Below are positions 34,320 through 42,641 of a stretch of DNA of 64,000 nucleotides, one piece after another. The first letter of the stretch is position 1. Each line of letters opens with the position of its first letter. This DNA is from JAWKWH01 sp040830725 (GTDB taxonomy: Bacteria; Pseudomonadota; Alphaproteobacteria; Rhizobiales; Rhizobiaceae), in assembly GCA_040830725.1 (NCBI GenBank), contig JBFOMG010000013.1, positions 1-64,000 on the forward strand, in the 5' to 3' direction. The position numbers and the translations under genes are program-made. The notes beneath the pieces were generated by a model. That model searched no databases. It was not told the origin of the DNA and saw only the letters and a list, made by a program, of their open reading frames with translations.

Positions 34320-35306
34320 TCAGCTCGAGGCCTGTGGCGCCTCGGCGTTCTCTTCCGCCGGTTCTGCGCCATCGTCTTCACCGCCGTCGGCATCCTGCCC
34401 CGGTTTCTCTTCGCCTTCAGGCTCCGGTTCAGGCTCGGGTTCGGGTTCGGGATCCAGCGGCACATTCATCAGCATTTTGAGCAGCCGGGAAATTGTCGAT
34501 TTCAGTTCCTGGCGTGGCACGACGAGATCGACCATGCCATGTTCCATGAGATACTCGGCCCGCTGAAATCCCTCAGGCAGTTTTTCGCGAATGGTCTGCT
34601 CGATCACCCGTTGTCCGGCAAATCCGATCAGTGCGCCGGGTTCGGCGATGTGGATATCTCCGAGCATGGCATAGGACGCCGTCACACCGCCCGTCGTCGG
34701 ATTGGTCAGCACGACGATATAGGGAAGTCCCGCCTCTTTCAGCCGGTCCACCGCGACGGTTGTGCGGGGCAGCTGCATGAGCGACAGCACACCTTCCTGC
34801 ATGCGGGCGCCACCCGATGCAGCGAAAAGCACCAGCGGCCGTTTTTTCTCAATTGCAGCTTCAAATGCGGCAATGATCGCCTCGCCCGCCGCCATGCCGA
34901 GCGAGCCGCCCATAAAGGCAAAATCCTGAACGGTGACCACGATCGGCAATCCGTCGACCTCGCCAAGTGCATTGGTGATGGCGTCTTCGCGACCGGTCTT
35001 GGTCTTGTTGTCCTTCAAACGGTCGGTGTAGCGCTTCTCGTCGCGAAATTTCAGCGGATCAACAGCGACCTTGGGATTGTCCAGAACCTCATATTCGCCG
35101 CCATCAAAAAAATAGGCCAACCGGTCGCTGGCCGAGATTTTCATGTGATGACCGGAAGACGGGATCACATACTGGTTTTCTTCCAGATCCTTGTGGAAAA
35201 CCATCTCGCCGGTTTCCGGACACTTGATCCAGAGGTTTTCGGGCATGTCGCGCCGCCCGAGCATCGAATTGATTTTGGGGCGGACAAAATTTGTGATCCA
35301 GTTCAT
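34320..35306 (-). CDS. accD: acetyl-CoA carboxylase carboxyltransferase subunit beta
   Basis: A 328-residue protein. The core LVLFAASGGARMQEGVLSLM, VVLTNPTTGGVTASYAMLGD and GFAGQRVIEQT is typical of AccD. With AccA it transfers carboxyl from biotin to acetyl-CoA. The N-terminal zinc ribbon is degenerate: WIKCPETGEMVFHKD keeps only one of the four cysteines known from E. coli, as in other rhizobial AccD proteins. The last 50 residues are an acidic low-complexity tail starting with a Glu-Pro repeat (34420-34460). It lies 38 bp downstream of trpA. Confidence 0.96.
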   Translation of the reverse strand: MNWITNFVRPKINSMLGRRDMPENLWIKCPETGEMVFHKDLEENQYVIPSSGHHMKISASDRLAYFFDGGEYEVLDNPKVAVDPLKFRDEKRYTDRLKDNKTKTGREDAITNALGEVDGLPIVVTVQDFAFMGGSLGMAAGEAIIAAFEAAIEKKRPLVLFAASGGARMQEGVLSLMQLPRTTVAVDRLKEAGLPYIVVLTNPTTGGVTASYAMLGDIHIAEPGALIGFAGQRVIEQTIREKLPEGFQRAEYLMEHGMVDLVVPRQELKSTISRLLKMLMNVPLDPEPEPEPEPEPEGEEKPGQDADGGEDDGAEPAEENAEAPQASS

Positions 35307-35344
35307 GGGCTCAGAATTCCTTGACCAGCCTCAAGATGGGCATT

Positions 35345-36172
35345 TCAGGCCGAAGGCGCAAGTTGAGATTTGCGGACGCCGTCTGCAAGCGATTTCACCA
35401 GCTTCGACACCGCCTTTGCTGCATCGCTGCTTTCTTCATTTGCTTTTGCGATTTCATTGACAATCGCCGTACCGACAACAACCCCGTTCGCGCTTGCTGC
35501 TATCGCCTCGGCCTGTTGGGAAGTTTTGACGCCGAAACCGACACAAACCGGAAGTTCGGTATGGCGTTTGATGCGCTGGACAGCTTCACCAATTCTGCCG
35601 GTGTCGGGCAGGGCGGCCCCAGTGATCCCGGTCATCGAAACGTAGTAGACAAAGCCGGATGTGTTCTCCAACACCTTCGGCAGGCGCTTGTCATCGGTGG
35701 TCGGTGTGGCCAGCCGGATAAAGTTCAAACCCGCCTGCAGCGCCGGCAGGCAAAGCTCTTCATCCATTTCCGGTGGAAGATCAACAACAATCAGCCCGTC
35801 AATTCCGGCCTCTACGGCATCTTTCAGAAAATGTTCGACGCCATAAATGTAGATCGGATTGTAGTAGCCCATCATGACAATCGGCGTGTCATTGTCTTCC
35901 GCACGGAATTCGCGGGCCATGGCCAGGGTCTTGGCGAGTGTCTGTCCCGACTTCAGCGCGCGAAGACCGGCCGCCTGAATTGACGGACCATCAGCCATCG
36001 GGTCCGAAAACGGCATGCCAAGTTCGATGATGTCTGCCCCGGCTTTCGGCAAGGCTTTCATGATGGCGAGCGAGCGTTCGTAGTCCGGGTCGCCGCCCAT
36101 GAAATAGGTCACCAATGCGGCGCGCCCCTCTTCGCGAAGACTGGCCATTCTTGTGTCGATGCGGGTTGCCAT
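35345..36172 (-). CDS. trpA: tryptophan synthase alpha chain
   Basis: A 275-residue TIM barrel from ATG 36172 (MATRIDTRMASL). VTYFMGGDPDYERS, ELGMPFSDPMADGPSIQ (catalytic Glu and Asp region) and YYVSMTGITGA are conserved. It splits indole-3-glycerol phosphate and passes indole to TrpB. The start is only 2 bp after the trpB stop, so the two are translated together. Confidence 0.97.
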   Translation of the reverse strand: MATRIDTRMASLREEGRAALVTYFMGGDPDYERSLAIMKALPKAGADIIELGMPFSDPMADGPSIQAAGLRALKSGQTLAKTLAMAREFRAEDNDTPIVMMGYYNPIYIYGVEHFLKDAVEAGIDGLIVVDLPPEMDEELCLPALQAGLNFIRLATPTTDDKRLPKVLENTSGFVYYVSMTGITGAALPDTGRIGEAVQRIKRHTELPVCVGFGVKTSQQAEAIAASANGVVVGTAIVNEIAKANEESSDAAKAVSKLVKSLADGVRKSQLAPSA

Positions 36173-36174
36173 GT

Positions 36175-37395
36175 CTACAGCTCCACACCCAGATGTTTGC
36201 CGACGGCGAAAACATCCTTGTCGCCACGGCCGCACAGGTTCATCACGATGATCTGGTCCTTGTCCATGTTCGGTGCCCGGCGGATGACCTCGGCCAGCGC
36301 ATGGCTCGGTTCAAGCGCCGGGATAATTCCCTCCAGCCGCGTCAGCAGTTGAAACGCCTCCAGCGCCTCATGGTCCATGATCGGCACATATTCGACACGG
36401 CCGGATTCCTTCAGCCATGAATGTTCCGGCCCGATGCCCGGATAATCGAGACCGGCCGAGATCGAATGGCCTTCATTGATCTGCCCGTCGGCATTTTGCA
36501 AGAGGTAGGTCCGGTTGCCGTGCAGCACGCCGGGCTGGCCGGCGGTCAGCGAAGCGCAGTGTTCTTCGCCGTCGAGGCCCTTGCCGCCGGCTTCGACGCC
36601 GACAATGCGTACATTGCGGTCATCAAGGAACGGGTGGAACAGGCCGATCGCGTTTGATCCACCGCCGACAGCGGCGACCAGCAGGTCGGGAAGCCGGCCC
36701 TCGGCGGCCAGCAATTGTTCCTTGGTTTCCCTGCCGATCACCGACTGGAAGTCGCGCACCAGTTCCGGATAGGGGTGCGGGCCAGCCGCGGTGCCGATGA
36801 TGTAGTAGGTGTCCTCAACATTCGTCACCCAGTCGCGCAGCGCCTCGTTCATCGCGTCCTTCAGCGTACCGTTGCCGGAGGTGACCGCGTTGACCTCGGC
36901 GCCGAGCAGTTTCATGCGGAACACGTTCGGCGCCTGCCGGTCGATGTCGGTCGCACCCATATAGACGATACAGGGATAGCCGAACCGGGCTGCCACCGTG
37001 GCCGATGCGACGCCGTGCTGGCCGGCGCCCGTCTCCGCAATAATGCGCTTCTTGCCCATGCGCTTTGCCAGCAGGATCTGGCCCAGGCAGTTGTTGATCT
37101 TGTGCGAACCCGTGTGGTTGAGCTCGTCGCGCTTGAAGTAGATTTTCGCACCGCCGAGATGTTCGGTCAGCCGCTCGGCAAAATAGAGCGGCGACGGCCG
37201 TCCGGTGTAATGCTTGTTGAGTTCATCCAGTTCCGCCTGGAAGGCCGGATCGCGCTTGGCCTCGTTCCAGTGTCTTTCCAGATCGAGGATCAGCGGCATT
37301 AATGTTTCGGCGACGAAGCGGCCGCCGAATATGCCGAACATGCCTTCCGGATTGGGGCCGGAGCGAAAGGAATTGGGTTCAACGGGACTGTTCAT
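36175..37395 (-). CDS. trpB: tryptophan synthase beta chain
   Basis: A 406-residue PLP enzyme. KRDELNHTGSHKINNCLGQ contains the PLP lysine, and AETGAGQHGVASA and AAVGGGSNAIGLFHPF are conserved. It condenses indole with serine to make tryptophan. ATG 37395 was chosen over a GTG at 37404 because it overlaps the trpF stop by four bases (ATGA), the usual coupled arrangement. Confidence 0.97.
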   Translation of the reverse strand: MNSPVEPNSFRSGPNPEGMFGIFGGRFVAETLMPLILDLERHWNEAKRDPAFQAELDELNKHYTGRPSPLYFAERLTEHLGGAKIYFKRDELNHTGSHKINNCLGQILLAKRMGKKRIIAETGAGQHGVASATVAARFGYPCIVYMGATDIDRQAPNVFRMKLLGAEVNAVTSGNGTLKDAMNEALRDWVTNVEDTYYIIGTAAGPHPYPELVRDFQSVIGRETKEQLLAAEGRLPDLLVAAVGGGSNAIGLFHPFLDDRNVRIVGVEAGGKGLDGEEHCASLTAGQPGVLHGNRTYLLQNADGQINEGHSISAGLDYPGIGPEHSWLKESGRVEYVPIMDHEALEAFQLLTRLEGIIPALEPSHALAEVIRRAPNMDKDQIIVMNLCGRGDKDVFAVGKHLGVEL

Positions 37396-38048
37396 ACTTT
37401 GCACTCCAGCGCTTCCGCGAGCGCCCTGAAAAATTCATCGATCATCGCTGTGTCTTTCACCCCGGGCGACGATTCCACACCTGACGAGAGGTCCAGCGCG
37501 TTGGGGCGGGTACGGCGCAGCGTATCAGCAACATTGGCGGCGTTGATACCTCCCGAAAGCATGTATTCGATGGCCGGGTCAAGCGATTCAAGCAAGGTCC
37601 AGTCGAATGCGACACCATGGCCGCCGGGCACGTCGGATCCCTTCGGCGCCTTGGCGTCGAACATCAGCCGGTCGGCGACGGTGCGATAGGGGTCGATCCT
37701 GGACAGATCGCCGGCCTCGCGGATCGAAAAAACCTTCATCACCGGAATGCCGTAACGCGCCTTGACTTCGCTGACCCGCTCCGGGCTTTCCGTCCCGTGC
37801 AGTTGCAACAGGTCCGGTTTTACCGCGGCGACAATCTCGTCGAGATAGGCATCGTTCGCATTGACGGTGACGGCGACGGTTTTTGCCCGGTTGCCAATGG
37901 TTTGGCGCAATTCTGCAGCGACTGCGGTTTCAATGTGCCGGGGGCTTTTTTCAAAGAAAATGAACCCGCAATGACTGGCGCCGCCGGCTATCGCCGCTTC
38001 GATTGCCTCGACGGTCTTCAACCCGCAGATTTTGATCTCCAACGCCAT
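37392..38048 (-). CDS. trpF: phosphoribosylanthranilate isomerase
   Basis: A 218-residue TIM barrel starting at ATG 38048 (MALEIKICGLKTVEAI), where the ICGLK block holds the catalytic Cys. LLQLHGTESPERV and YMLSGGINAANV are conserved. It isomerises phosphoribosylanthranilate in tryptophan synthesis. It is the first gene of the trpF-trpB-trpA-accD-folC unit. No leader peptide with tandem Trp codons or attenuator was seen in the 64 bp upstream. Confidence 0.96.
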   Translation of the reverse strand: MALEIKICGLKTVEAIEAAIAGGASHCGFIFFEKSPRHIETAVAAELRQTIGNRAKTVAVTVNANDAYLDEIVAAVKPDLLQLHGTESPERVSEVKARYGIPVMKVFSIREAGDLSRIDPYRTVADRLMFDAKAPKGSDVPGGHGVAFDWTLLESLDPAIEYMLSGGINAANVADTLRRTRPNALDLSSGVESSPGVKDTAMIDEFFRALAEALECKV

Positions 38049-38112
38049 GGCCGCGCATGTGGCATGGATGCGCCGAAGAGTCGAGAGTGGCAAATGGTAC
38101 GATATCCGCGCT

Positions 38113-38406
38113 CTAGTCGAGCCCCACCACGACGACCAGATTGGCTTCCGCCGTCGCGTGGCGGATTTTGGCCAGTTCGGCATATTCGGGATCGCTGTGC
38201 CAGGCGCGCGCCGCCTCGACCGACGGAAAGCGCATCAGCACCGTGAGCGGCAACGCCCAGTCGCCCTCAAGCACGTGGGTTTCCTGTTTCGAGGTCGCCA
38301 GCAATTCGCCGCCGTGGCGTTTAAAACTCGGCATGAAACCGTCCAGATAGGCCTGATAGGCGGCGGGATCGTTGATCTTCAACTGACCGATGACATAGGC
38401 GCTCAT
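38113..38406 (-). CDS. DUF1330 family protein
   Basis: A 97-residue alpha/beta ferredoxin-like fold protein. It opens MSAYVIGQLKINDPAAYQAY and has HVLEGDW and RFPSVEAARAWHSDPEYAEL, which are DUF1330 hallmarks. These are small dimeric proteins related to antibiotic-biosynthesis monooxygenases, with no settled function. It lies 31 bp downstream of a tiny membrane protein gene and 64 bp upstream of trpF on the same strand. Confidence 0.88.
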   Translation of the reverse strand: MSAYVIGQLKINDPAAYQAYLDGFMPSFKRHGGELLATSKQETHVLEGDWALPLTVLMRFPSVEAARAWHSDPEYAELAKIRHATAEANLVVVVGLD

Positions 38407-38437
38407 GTAAACCTCACATTCCTGGCCGGTGGGTGCA

Positions 38438-38635
38438 TCAAGGGATCAACAGCACGATCAGGCCGAGCGCGATCACCAGGCTGAGCGGCGCACCGACAAC
38501 CGCTCCGAGAATGGCCCCGGCGGCGCGGTTCGATTTCCAACGGTTGAATCCGATGGCCCCGCCGATCAGCGCGCCGGGCACGGCGACGAGGAGTGCCATT
38601 CCGGCCAGTTCGGTGGTGGAGATCAATTCCGGCAT
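38438..38635 (-). CDS. small two-helix membrane protein, 65 aa
   Basis: Two hydrophobic segments (about residues 12-30 and 39-63) are joined by a short basic loop, NRWKSNRAA. The segments are rich in Gly and Ala (GALIGGAIGF, AGAILGAVVGAPLS), a glycine-zipper look. It is unrecognised and may be a small inner-membrane protein. The coding call rests on the start ATG, the same strand as the next genes, and the amphipathic pattern. Confidence 0.55.
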   Translation of the reverse strand: MPELISTTELAGMALLVAVPGALIGGAIGFNRWKSNRAAGAILGAVVGAPLSLVIALGLIVLLIP

Positions 38636-38799
38636 CGGATTATCCTATTGTATGGACCGGCGAGAGCAAAGACCGGCCGCATGACGGGAAGGGCTTCAGC
38701 AAGGTGCGCAAACTTCAAACCGCACCGCTGTGATGAACCACACATCGCCACATCGGCCAGGCGCTATTGTCTCGCAGGCAAATTTGAGTGGGGATTTTC

Positions 38800-39534
38800 A
38801 TGCGCGCATTTTGGGCGGTACTCGCCGGTCTTTCCGGCAGCGTTGTTGGCTTTTTCGCTCTCGGCCTGATCGGCCTTTTGGGCGCAGGCGATCCGGGCGC
38901 CAACACCAGCGGCGGCGCGGAGATGCAAGCCATGATGGCGGCAGCACCGTTTGGCGGCGTCGTCGGCGCGATTGCCGGCCTTTATCTGGCATTGCGCAAT
39001 GGCGGGCCGGGCGGCAAACCCGGTTCGCCCAAAGCCGCCAGCCAGCCGCTGATCGCGATTCTCATTGTCGGCGCCGTGTTGCTGGCGGTCTATTTCAGCC
39101 AGTTTCACCATTCGTTTGCACCGCAATTTTCCGGCGATGCCGGCAAACCGCTGGTGAAGTTCGAAATCCGCGTACCGGCGGAATCAATCCATGAAGATGA
39201 GGGGTTTACCGCCAAGGCGGAACTGCGCTCGGGCGAACAGCAGGTCGAGCCGCGCTTTGGCCTGCAACAGCGCAGCGATGGCGAATTCACCGTGTTGTCG
39301 GGCGAGTTTGAAATCCCCAACCGCGCCGCCGGCCGGGTGATCGCCTTTTGGCCGTCCTACAAGATCTTCGTCACCTTCGGCCTGCCGGCTGCCGCCGATC
39401 CCGAGGCCGAAACCGCCTATGGGCAATGGCGCAAGGCCAAGGCTGTCGAGCTTTACGAAAGCAGCTTCATCGAGGTCTACCCGCTGACGCCGCAGGAAGC
39501 GTCGATCCGCACACAGATCGTTTGGGTGGATTGA
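38800..39534 (+). CDS. hypothetical membrane-anchored protein, 244 aa
   Basis: Three N-terminal hydrophobic segments (about residues 4-27, 46-64 and 82-100) precede a soluble domain of about 140 residues rich in beta-strand patterns (VKFEIRVPAES, EFTVLSGEFEIPN). ATG 38800 was chosen because GTGGGG lies before it; a GTG at 38788 is also possible. The C-terminal domain is probably periplasmic. I do not recognise the family. A non-coding stretch with repeats follows. Confidence 0.55.
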   Translation: MRAFWAVLAGLSGSVVGFFALGLIGLLGAGDPGANTSGGAEMQAMMAAAPFGGVVGAIAGLYLALRNGGPGGKPGSPKAASQPLIAILIVGAVLLAVYFSQFHHSFAPQFSGDAGKPLVKFEIRVPAESIHEDEGFTAKAELRSGEQQVEPRFGLQQRSDGEFTVLSGEFEIPNRAAGRVIAFWPSYKIFVTFGLPAAADPEAETAYGQWRKAKAVELYESSFIEVYPLTPQEASIRTQIVWVD

Positions 39535-39990
39535 GCGCGTCAAGACGTGCAGGCGCCAGCGGGAGCGGCATGCGCTCAACCGGGCGCAGCCCGCAAGCGC
39601 GACCGCGCGTCCGAACTTATGTGAGGCGCATGCGCGAGCTACCCCGCGCCAGCGGGACTGGCGTGAGCTCAAAAAAGTGGAAAGACGGGCGGTCTTCGGA
39701 CGCATTGTCCAGGCTCATCTTAATTGTATCGGGGTGGTCCTGGTGACCGCCCGCCGGCGATGTTGTTAGCCCCGCCGCGTTCGTCAGCTTGCGCTGGCGG
39801 TACGTCGAGCCCAGAGCACGATTGGGCGGAGCCTCCCCGGCAAGCAGCTTGTTACAGCCACCGGCCGGAGCGCCATCCCCTTCCGCCGACCGCCGTCGCG
39901 ATGCAACGTTCCACGAAAGGGACGGATGCGACTCTACGACAGGTTTGGAAAGCGTGGACAAGATTTGGGGCGATGAATGGCGCCGCGCCC
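39535..39990. other. GC-rich non-coding stretch
   Basis: No supportable gene here. Short frames exist on both strands but are fragments without family features. Several short inverted repeats occur (for example around GAGCTC...GAGCTC-like and CGCCAGCGGGA motifs repeated at 39553 and 39648), so it may be decayed repeat or gene remnants. The segment runs into repeat family 2 copy 1. Confidence 0.5.
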
Positions 39991-40246
39991 TTCGCCCCCC
40001 TTGAGGGGGGGAAAGTTTTTTCCTGCATTTACGAGGGCTTGGCCCGAGTAAGTGCTTGGAAAAGACAAGAGGGGGAAACGGTGCCCGATGAATTTATCCC
40101 CCTTCCCGCCGCCAACGCACCCGGCCGGGTCCCCGCTGCCTTCAGCAGCGTCCCGGCGTTCGCCGGCCTATCGACGATTCACTGGATCGTCGATTTGGGC
40201 CTCCGGCCCAACCGGCTGCTCACCCCCCGCAAGGGGAGAGATAGGC
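39991..40246. repeat. multi-hairpin intergenic repeat, family 2, copy 1
   Basis: It starts TTCGCCCCCCTTGAGGGGGG and ends GCAAGGGGAGAGATAGGC. The right half shares an ordered series of hairpins with copies 2 and 3: CGCTGC/GCAGCG at 40134-40150, ATCGACGAT/ATCGTCGAT at 40170-40194 and TTGGGCC/GGCCCAA at 40195-40211. The left half differs from the other copies, so the units are mosaic. It lies just upstream of the ArsR-type gene. Confidence 0.8.
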
Positions 40247-40305
40247 ACAGCTCGCACGTAATAAACCACTTGATTAATTAACCAGATGGTATATTAACAA
40301 CCGCC

Positions 40306-40644
40306 ATGACCGATTCCGACCGACTGGATGCCGCCTTTGCAGCACTGGCCCACCCGGCCCGCCGCGCCATTCTCGCCCGGCTGGCGAGGCAAGAGGCCAC
40401 CGTCAACGAGCTGGCCGAGCCGTTTGACATGACCCTGCCGGCGATCTCCAAGCACATCCGCGTGCTCGAGGATGCCGGGCTGATCACCAAGGCGCGTCGC
40501 GCCCAGTTCCGCCCCTGCGTGCTCAAGCCGGAGACGCTTGCCGCCGTCGCCGGCTGGACCGAACAGTACCGCCCGATCTGGGAGGCGCGGTTTGATGCTT
40601 TTGACAAGGTTCTCAATGAAATGAAGGGTTCGCCAAATGAGTGA
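40306..40644 (+). CDS. ArsR-family transcriptional regulator
   Basis: A 112-residue winged-helix protein with LAHPARRAILARLA, VNELAEPFDMTLPAISKHIRVLEDAGLI (recognition helix) and KARRAQFRPCVL. There is no metal-site CxC. This subtype, fused in an operon with an AHSA1/SRPBCC gene, is common; it probably represses its own operon. The start codon follows a short AT-rich stretch (TTAATTAACCAG, TATATTAAC) that may hold its promoter and operator. It overlaps the next gene by eight bases. Confidence 0.92.
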   Translation: MTDSDRLDAAFAALAHPARRAILARLARQEATVNELAEPFDMTLPAISKHIRVLEDAGLITKARRAQFRPCVLKPETLAAVAGWTEQYRPIWEARFDAFDKVLNEMKGSPNE

Positions 40645-41119
40645 AGAAACTGCCTGGGTGCGCATCGAGCGCCGGTTCAACGCGCCGATCGAGACCGTGT
40701 GGAGCATGTGGGCCGACCCGGAGATGTTCGCCCGCTGGTATGGGCCGAAGGGCTTTTCGGTGCCGGTGGCCGAGATGGATGTCGCGGTCGGCGGCACGCG
40801 CAAGATCTGCATGGAGATGAAGACGCCGGAGCGCACCATGTCCATGTGGTTCACCGGTGTCTACAAGGAGGTCACCGCTCCGACCCGGCTGATCTACACC
40901 GAGGCCATGTGCGACGCCGACGGCACGCTGATCCCGCCGCAATCGATGGGCATGCCCGAAGGCACGCCGGATTTCACCGAAGTGAATGTTGAACTTTCCG
41001 AAGCCGATGGCCAGACGGTGATGGTGATGACCCACAAGGGCGTACCGGCCGGCACGGCAGGCGAAGGCGGCTGGAACCAGGCCATCGACAAACTGGGGGA
41101 GCTGTTGGCGGCGGATTAG
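40637..41119 (+). CDS. SRPBCC/AHSA1-domain protein
   Basis: A 160-residue START-like (AHSA1) domain: RRFNAPIETVWSMWADPEMFARWYGPKGF, then a central acid-rich strand region and GGWNQAIDKLGELLA at the end. Such proteins bind small hydrophobic ligands; the ligand here is unknown. The start overlaps the ArsR gene, indicating a co-translated pair in which the regulator may respond to what the SRPBCC protein handles. Confidence 0.9.
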   Translation: MSEETAWVRIERRFNAPIETVWSMWADPEMFARWYGPKGFSVPVAEMDVAVGGTRKICMEMKTPERTMSMWFTGVYKEVTAPTRLIYTEAMCDADGTLIPPQSMGMPEGTPDFTEVNVELSEADGQTVMVMTHKGVPAGTAGEGGWNQAIDKLGELLAAD

Positions 41120-41124
41120 AATTT

Positions 41125-41379
41125 CTACCCGATCAGCTTGTCATAGTCCGCATGGCTGCCGATCCAGAACCAGATAAAATCGTCGCCGTCTTTCACCGCC
41201 AATGCACGATAGTCGATGCTGACTCGGGCTGACCAGTAGGTGCCGATACGTTTGAAATGCAGCGAAGGGTGCTTCGGATCAGACCTGAGACGTTCAAAGG
41301 CGCGGTCGGCGCGGGTGCGAATATCTTCGGGAAGTGCGTGATAGGCTACCCAGAACGCGCGGTCTGCGTGATGGGTCAA
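41125..41379 (-). CDS. RelE/ParE-type toxin
   Basis: An 84-residue protein with the RelE/ParE fold pattern: helices with AFWVAYHALPEDIRTRADRAFERL, then HPSLHFKRIGTYWSARVSIDYRALAV and a final strand with WFWIGSHADYDKLI. The family cuts mRNA on the ribosome or poisons gyrase; which applies cannot be read here. The start is TTG at 41379, overlapping the antitoxin stop by four bases (TTGA). The order, antitoxin then toxin, is usual. Confidence 0.82.
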   Translation of the reverse strand: MTHHADRAFWVAYHALPEDIRTRADRAFERLRSDPKHPSLHFKRIGTYWSARVSIDYRALAVKDGDDFIWFWIGSHADYDKLIG

Positions 41380-41576
41380 AGAGGTCTTGTCCGGCCGGCG
41401 CGACGGTCAGCCAGCGCCTGTTCGGCCAGCTTGTCGAGCTTGCCGGCCTTAGCGTCTTCCTCGATCTGCCTGTCCCAGGCTTCTGCCTGCAATTCGGCGA
41501 ACCACGCGGCAAATTGCTTCAGTTCTTCCGGGCTGAGTTCAGCGACCGATTTTTCCAGTTTCTCAAGTCGTGTCAT
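41376..41576 (-). CDS. antitoxin of a RelE/ParE-type module
   Basis: A 66-residue, highly charged, helical protein: MTRLEKLEKSVAELSPEELKQ, then FAAWFAELQAEAWDRQIEED and a basic tail ADRRAGRTRPL. ATG 41576 was chosen because the upstream extension runs into repeat sequence. It would wrap the toxin and keep it silent. It has no clear DNA-binding domain, so autoregulation, if any, may need the complex. It is followed with a 4-base overlap by the toxin. Confidence 0.75.
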   Translation of the reverse strand: MTRLEKLEKSVAELSPEELKQFAAWFAELQAEAWDRQIEEDAKAGKLDKLAEQALADRRAGRTRPL

Positions 41577-41631
41577 GGCCCGAATATACAATTGGGAAGT
41601 GTGGGGAACAAGGTGGCGGTGATGTAAGGAG

Positions 41632-41936
41632 CTTCGCCCCCCTTGAGGGGGAGAATGCAAAATCGGCGTTTAGCCGAGCGAAGTGAAGGCTAAGTGCCAG
41701 ATTTTGCAAGAGGGGGGGTGAGGCGCGGTTCGCGAAACGCGAATGGAAAGCAACGCTTTCCAAGCGATGAACGCCCGAAGCGCGCTTGGGCAGCGAGGGC
41801 TGGGCCAACACCGGCGGGGTCCCCATTGCCTGCGGCAATGTCCCCGCGTTCGGCTCACCTATCGACGATTCACCGGATCGTCGATTTGGGCCTTCGGCCC
41901 AACCGGCTGCTCACCCCCCGCAAGGGGAGAGATAGG
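41632..41936. repeat. multi-hairpin intergenic repeat, family 2, copy 2
   Basis: The fullest copy, 305 bp. In order it has CCCCCCTTGAGGGGG; a long stem GCAAAATC...GATTTTGC at 41658-41708 with TTAGCC/GGCTAA inside; TTCGCGAAACGCGAA; GGAAAGCAACGCTTTCC; CATTGC/GCAATG at 41824-41840; ATCGACGAT/ATCGTCGAT at 41861-41885; and TTGGGCC/GGCCCAA, ending AAGGGGAGAGATAGGC. It lies upstream of the antitoxin gene on the divergent side. Confidence 0.82.
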
Positions 41937-42006
41937 CGGCGCCTGGCCTTCCGCCCTATTCCGCGGAACCGCTTCCGGAATTTTCCGCGCGGTGGAACCC
42001 GCCGCC

Positions 42007-42300
42007 TCATGCGTGCGGCCCGCGGTGGTTATCCAATATCGGCGGCAATTCTTGCGCAAGCCGTGCGCGTTCCATCTCGGCGATGATGCGGCAGAGTTCG
42101 GCTTCGGCCAGTTTGCGCACACGCTCGTCGGTCATCGCGGCCTCTGCCAGCATCGCTTTGGTTTCGGCCCGGTAGCGCAACACCTGATGGATCAGAACGG
42201 CGATATAGCCGGGGATAAAAATCACCACGACTGCCTTCATCCAGTCGGTGGTCGACCGCCACGTCTCAAGCACATCGCGCAGAAAAGAGTAATCTTCCAA
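42007..42300 (-). CDS. small membrane protein with coiled tail, 97 aa
   Basis: One hydrophobic segment (about residues 22-41, MKAVVVIFIPGYIAVLIHQV) and then a charged helical tail (KAMLAEAAMTDERVRKLAEAELCRIIAEMERARLAQEL). The start is probably TTG 42300, with GGGAG upstream. It is unrecognised. It lies between two copies of repeat family 2 on the same strand as the toxin-antitoxin pair. The coding call is supported by the clean membrane-then-coil pattern. Confidence 0.5.
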   Translation of the reverse strand: MEDYSFLRDVLETWRSTTDWMKAVVVIFIPGYIAVLIHQVLRYRAETKAMLAEAAMTDERVRKLAEAELCRIIAEMERARLAQELPPILDNHRGPHA

Positions 42301-42405
42301 GGTGTTGCTCCCATTTCCTGGCGCTCACGGCAGGGCGGCTTCGCCGCCGCCTCCGCGAGGGCCACGTCGGACGGCCAGTCGGCCTTGCGGCTTGCGCCGA
42401 AGCCC

Positions 42406-42641
42406 CTTCGCCCCCCTTGAGGTGGGGTGAGAACTGGTTCGCGCAACGCGAATGGAAAGCAACGCTTTCCAAGGGACGAACGCCCGAGTGCGCTTGGCAC
42501 GAGGGCTTTGGTTCTCGCCCTGCCGGGTCCCCGCTGCTTTGCAGCGTCCCGGCGTTCGCGGCCTTATCGATGATTCACAGGATCATCGATTTGGGCCTGA
42601 CGGCCCAACCAGTCGCTCACCCCCCTCAAAGGGGGGCGAAG
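42406..42641. repeat. multi-hairpin intergenic repeat, family 2, copy 3
   Basis: A 236-bp copy with true terminal inverted repeats: CTTCGCCCCCCTTGAG on the left and CTCAAAGGGGGGCGAAG on the right. Inside are TTCGCGCAACGCGAA, GGAAAGCAACGCTTTCC, CGCTGC/GCAGCG at 42532-42546, ATCGATGAT/ATCATCGAT at 42566-42590 and TTGGGCC..GGCCCAA. Compared with copies 1 and 2, the 42566 hairpin has both partners changed (C-G to T-A). Confidence 0.82.

Noticed and set aside
38049..38112. Trp attenuator ahead of trpF
   Set aside because: No leader peptide with tandem Trp codons or terminator-antiterminator pair is visible in the short gap.
39724..40281. 185-codon plus-strand frame upstream of the ArsR gene
   Set aside because: Its second half lies in repeat family 2 copy 1 and the first half has no protein-like pattern.
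41694..42420. plus-strand frames of 130 and 225 codons
   Set aside because: Derived from repeat copy 2 and antisense of the 97-aa membrane gene.
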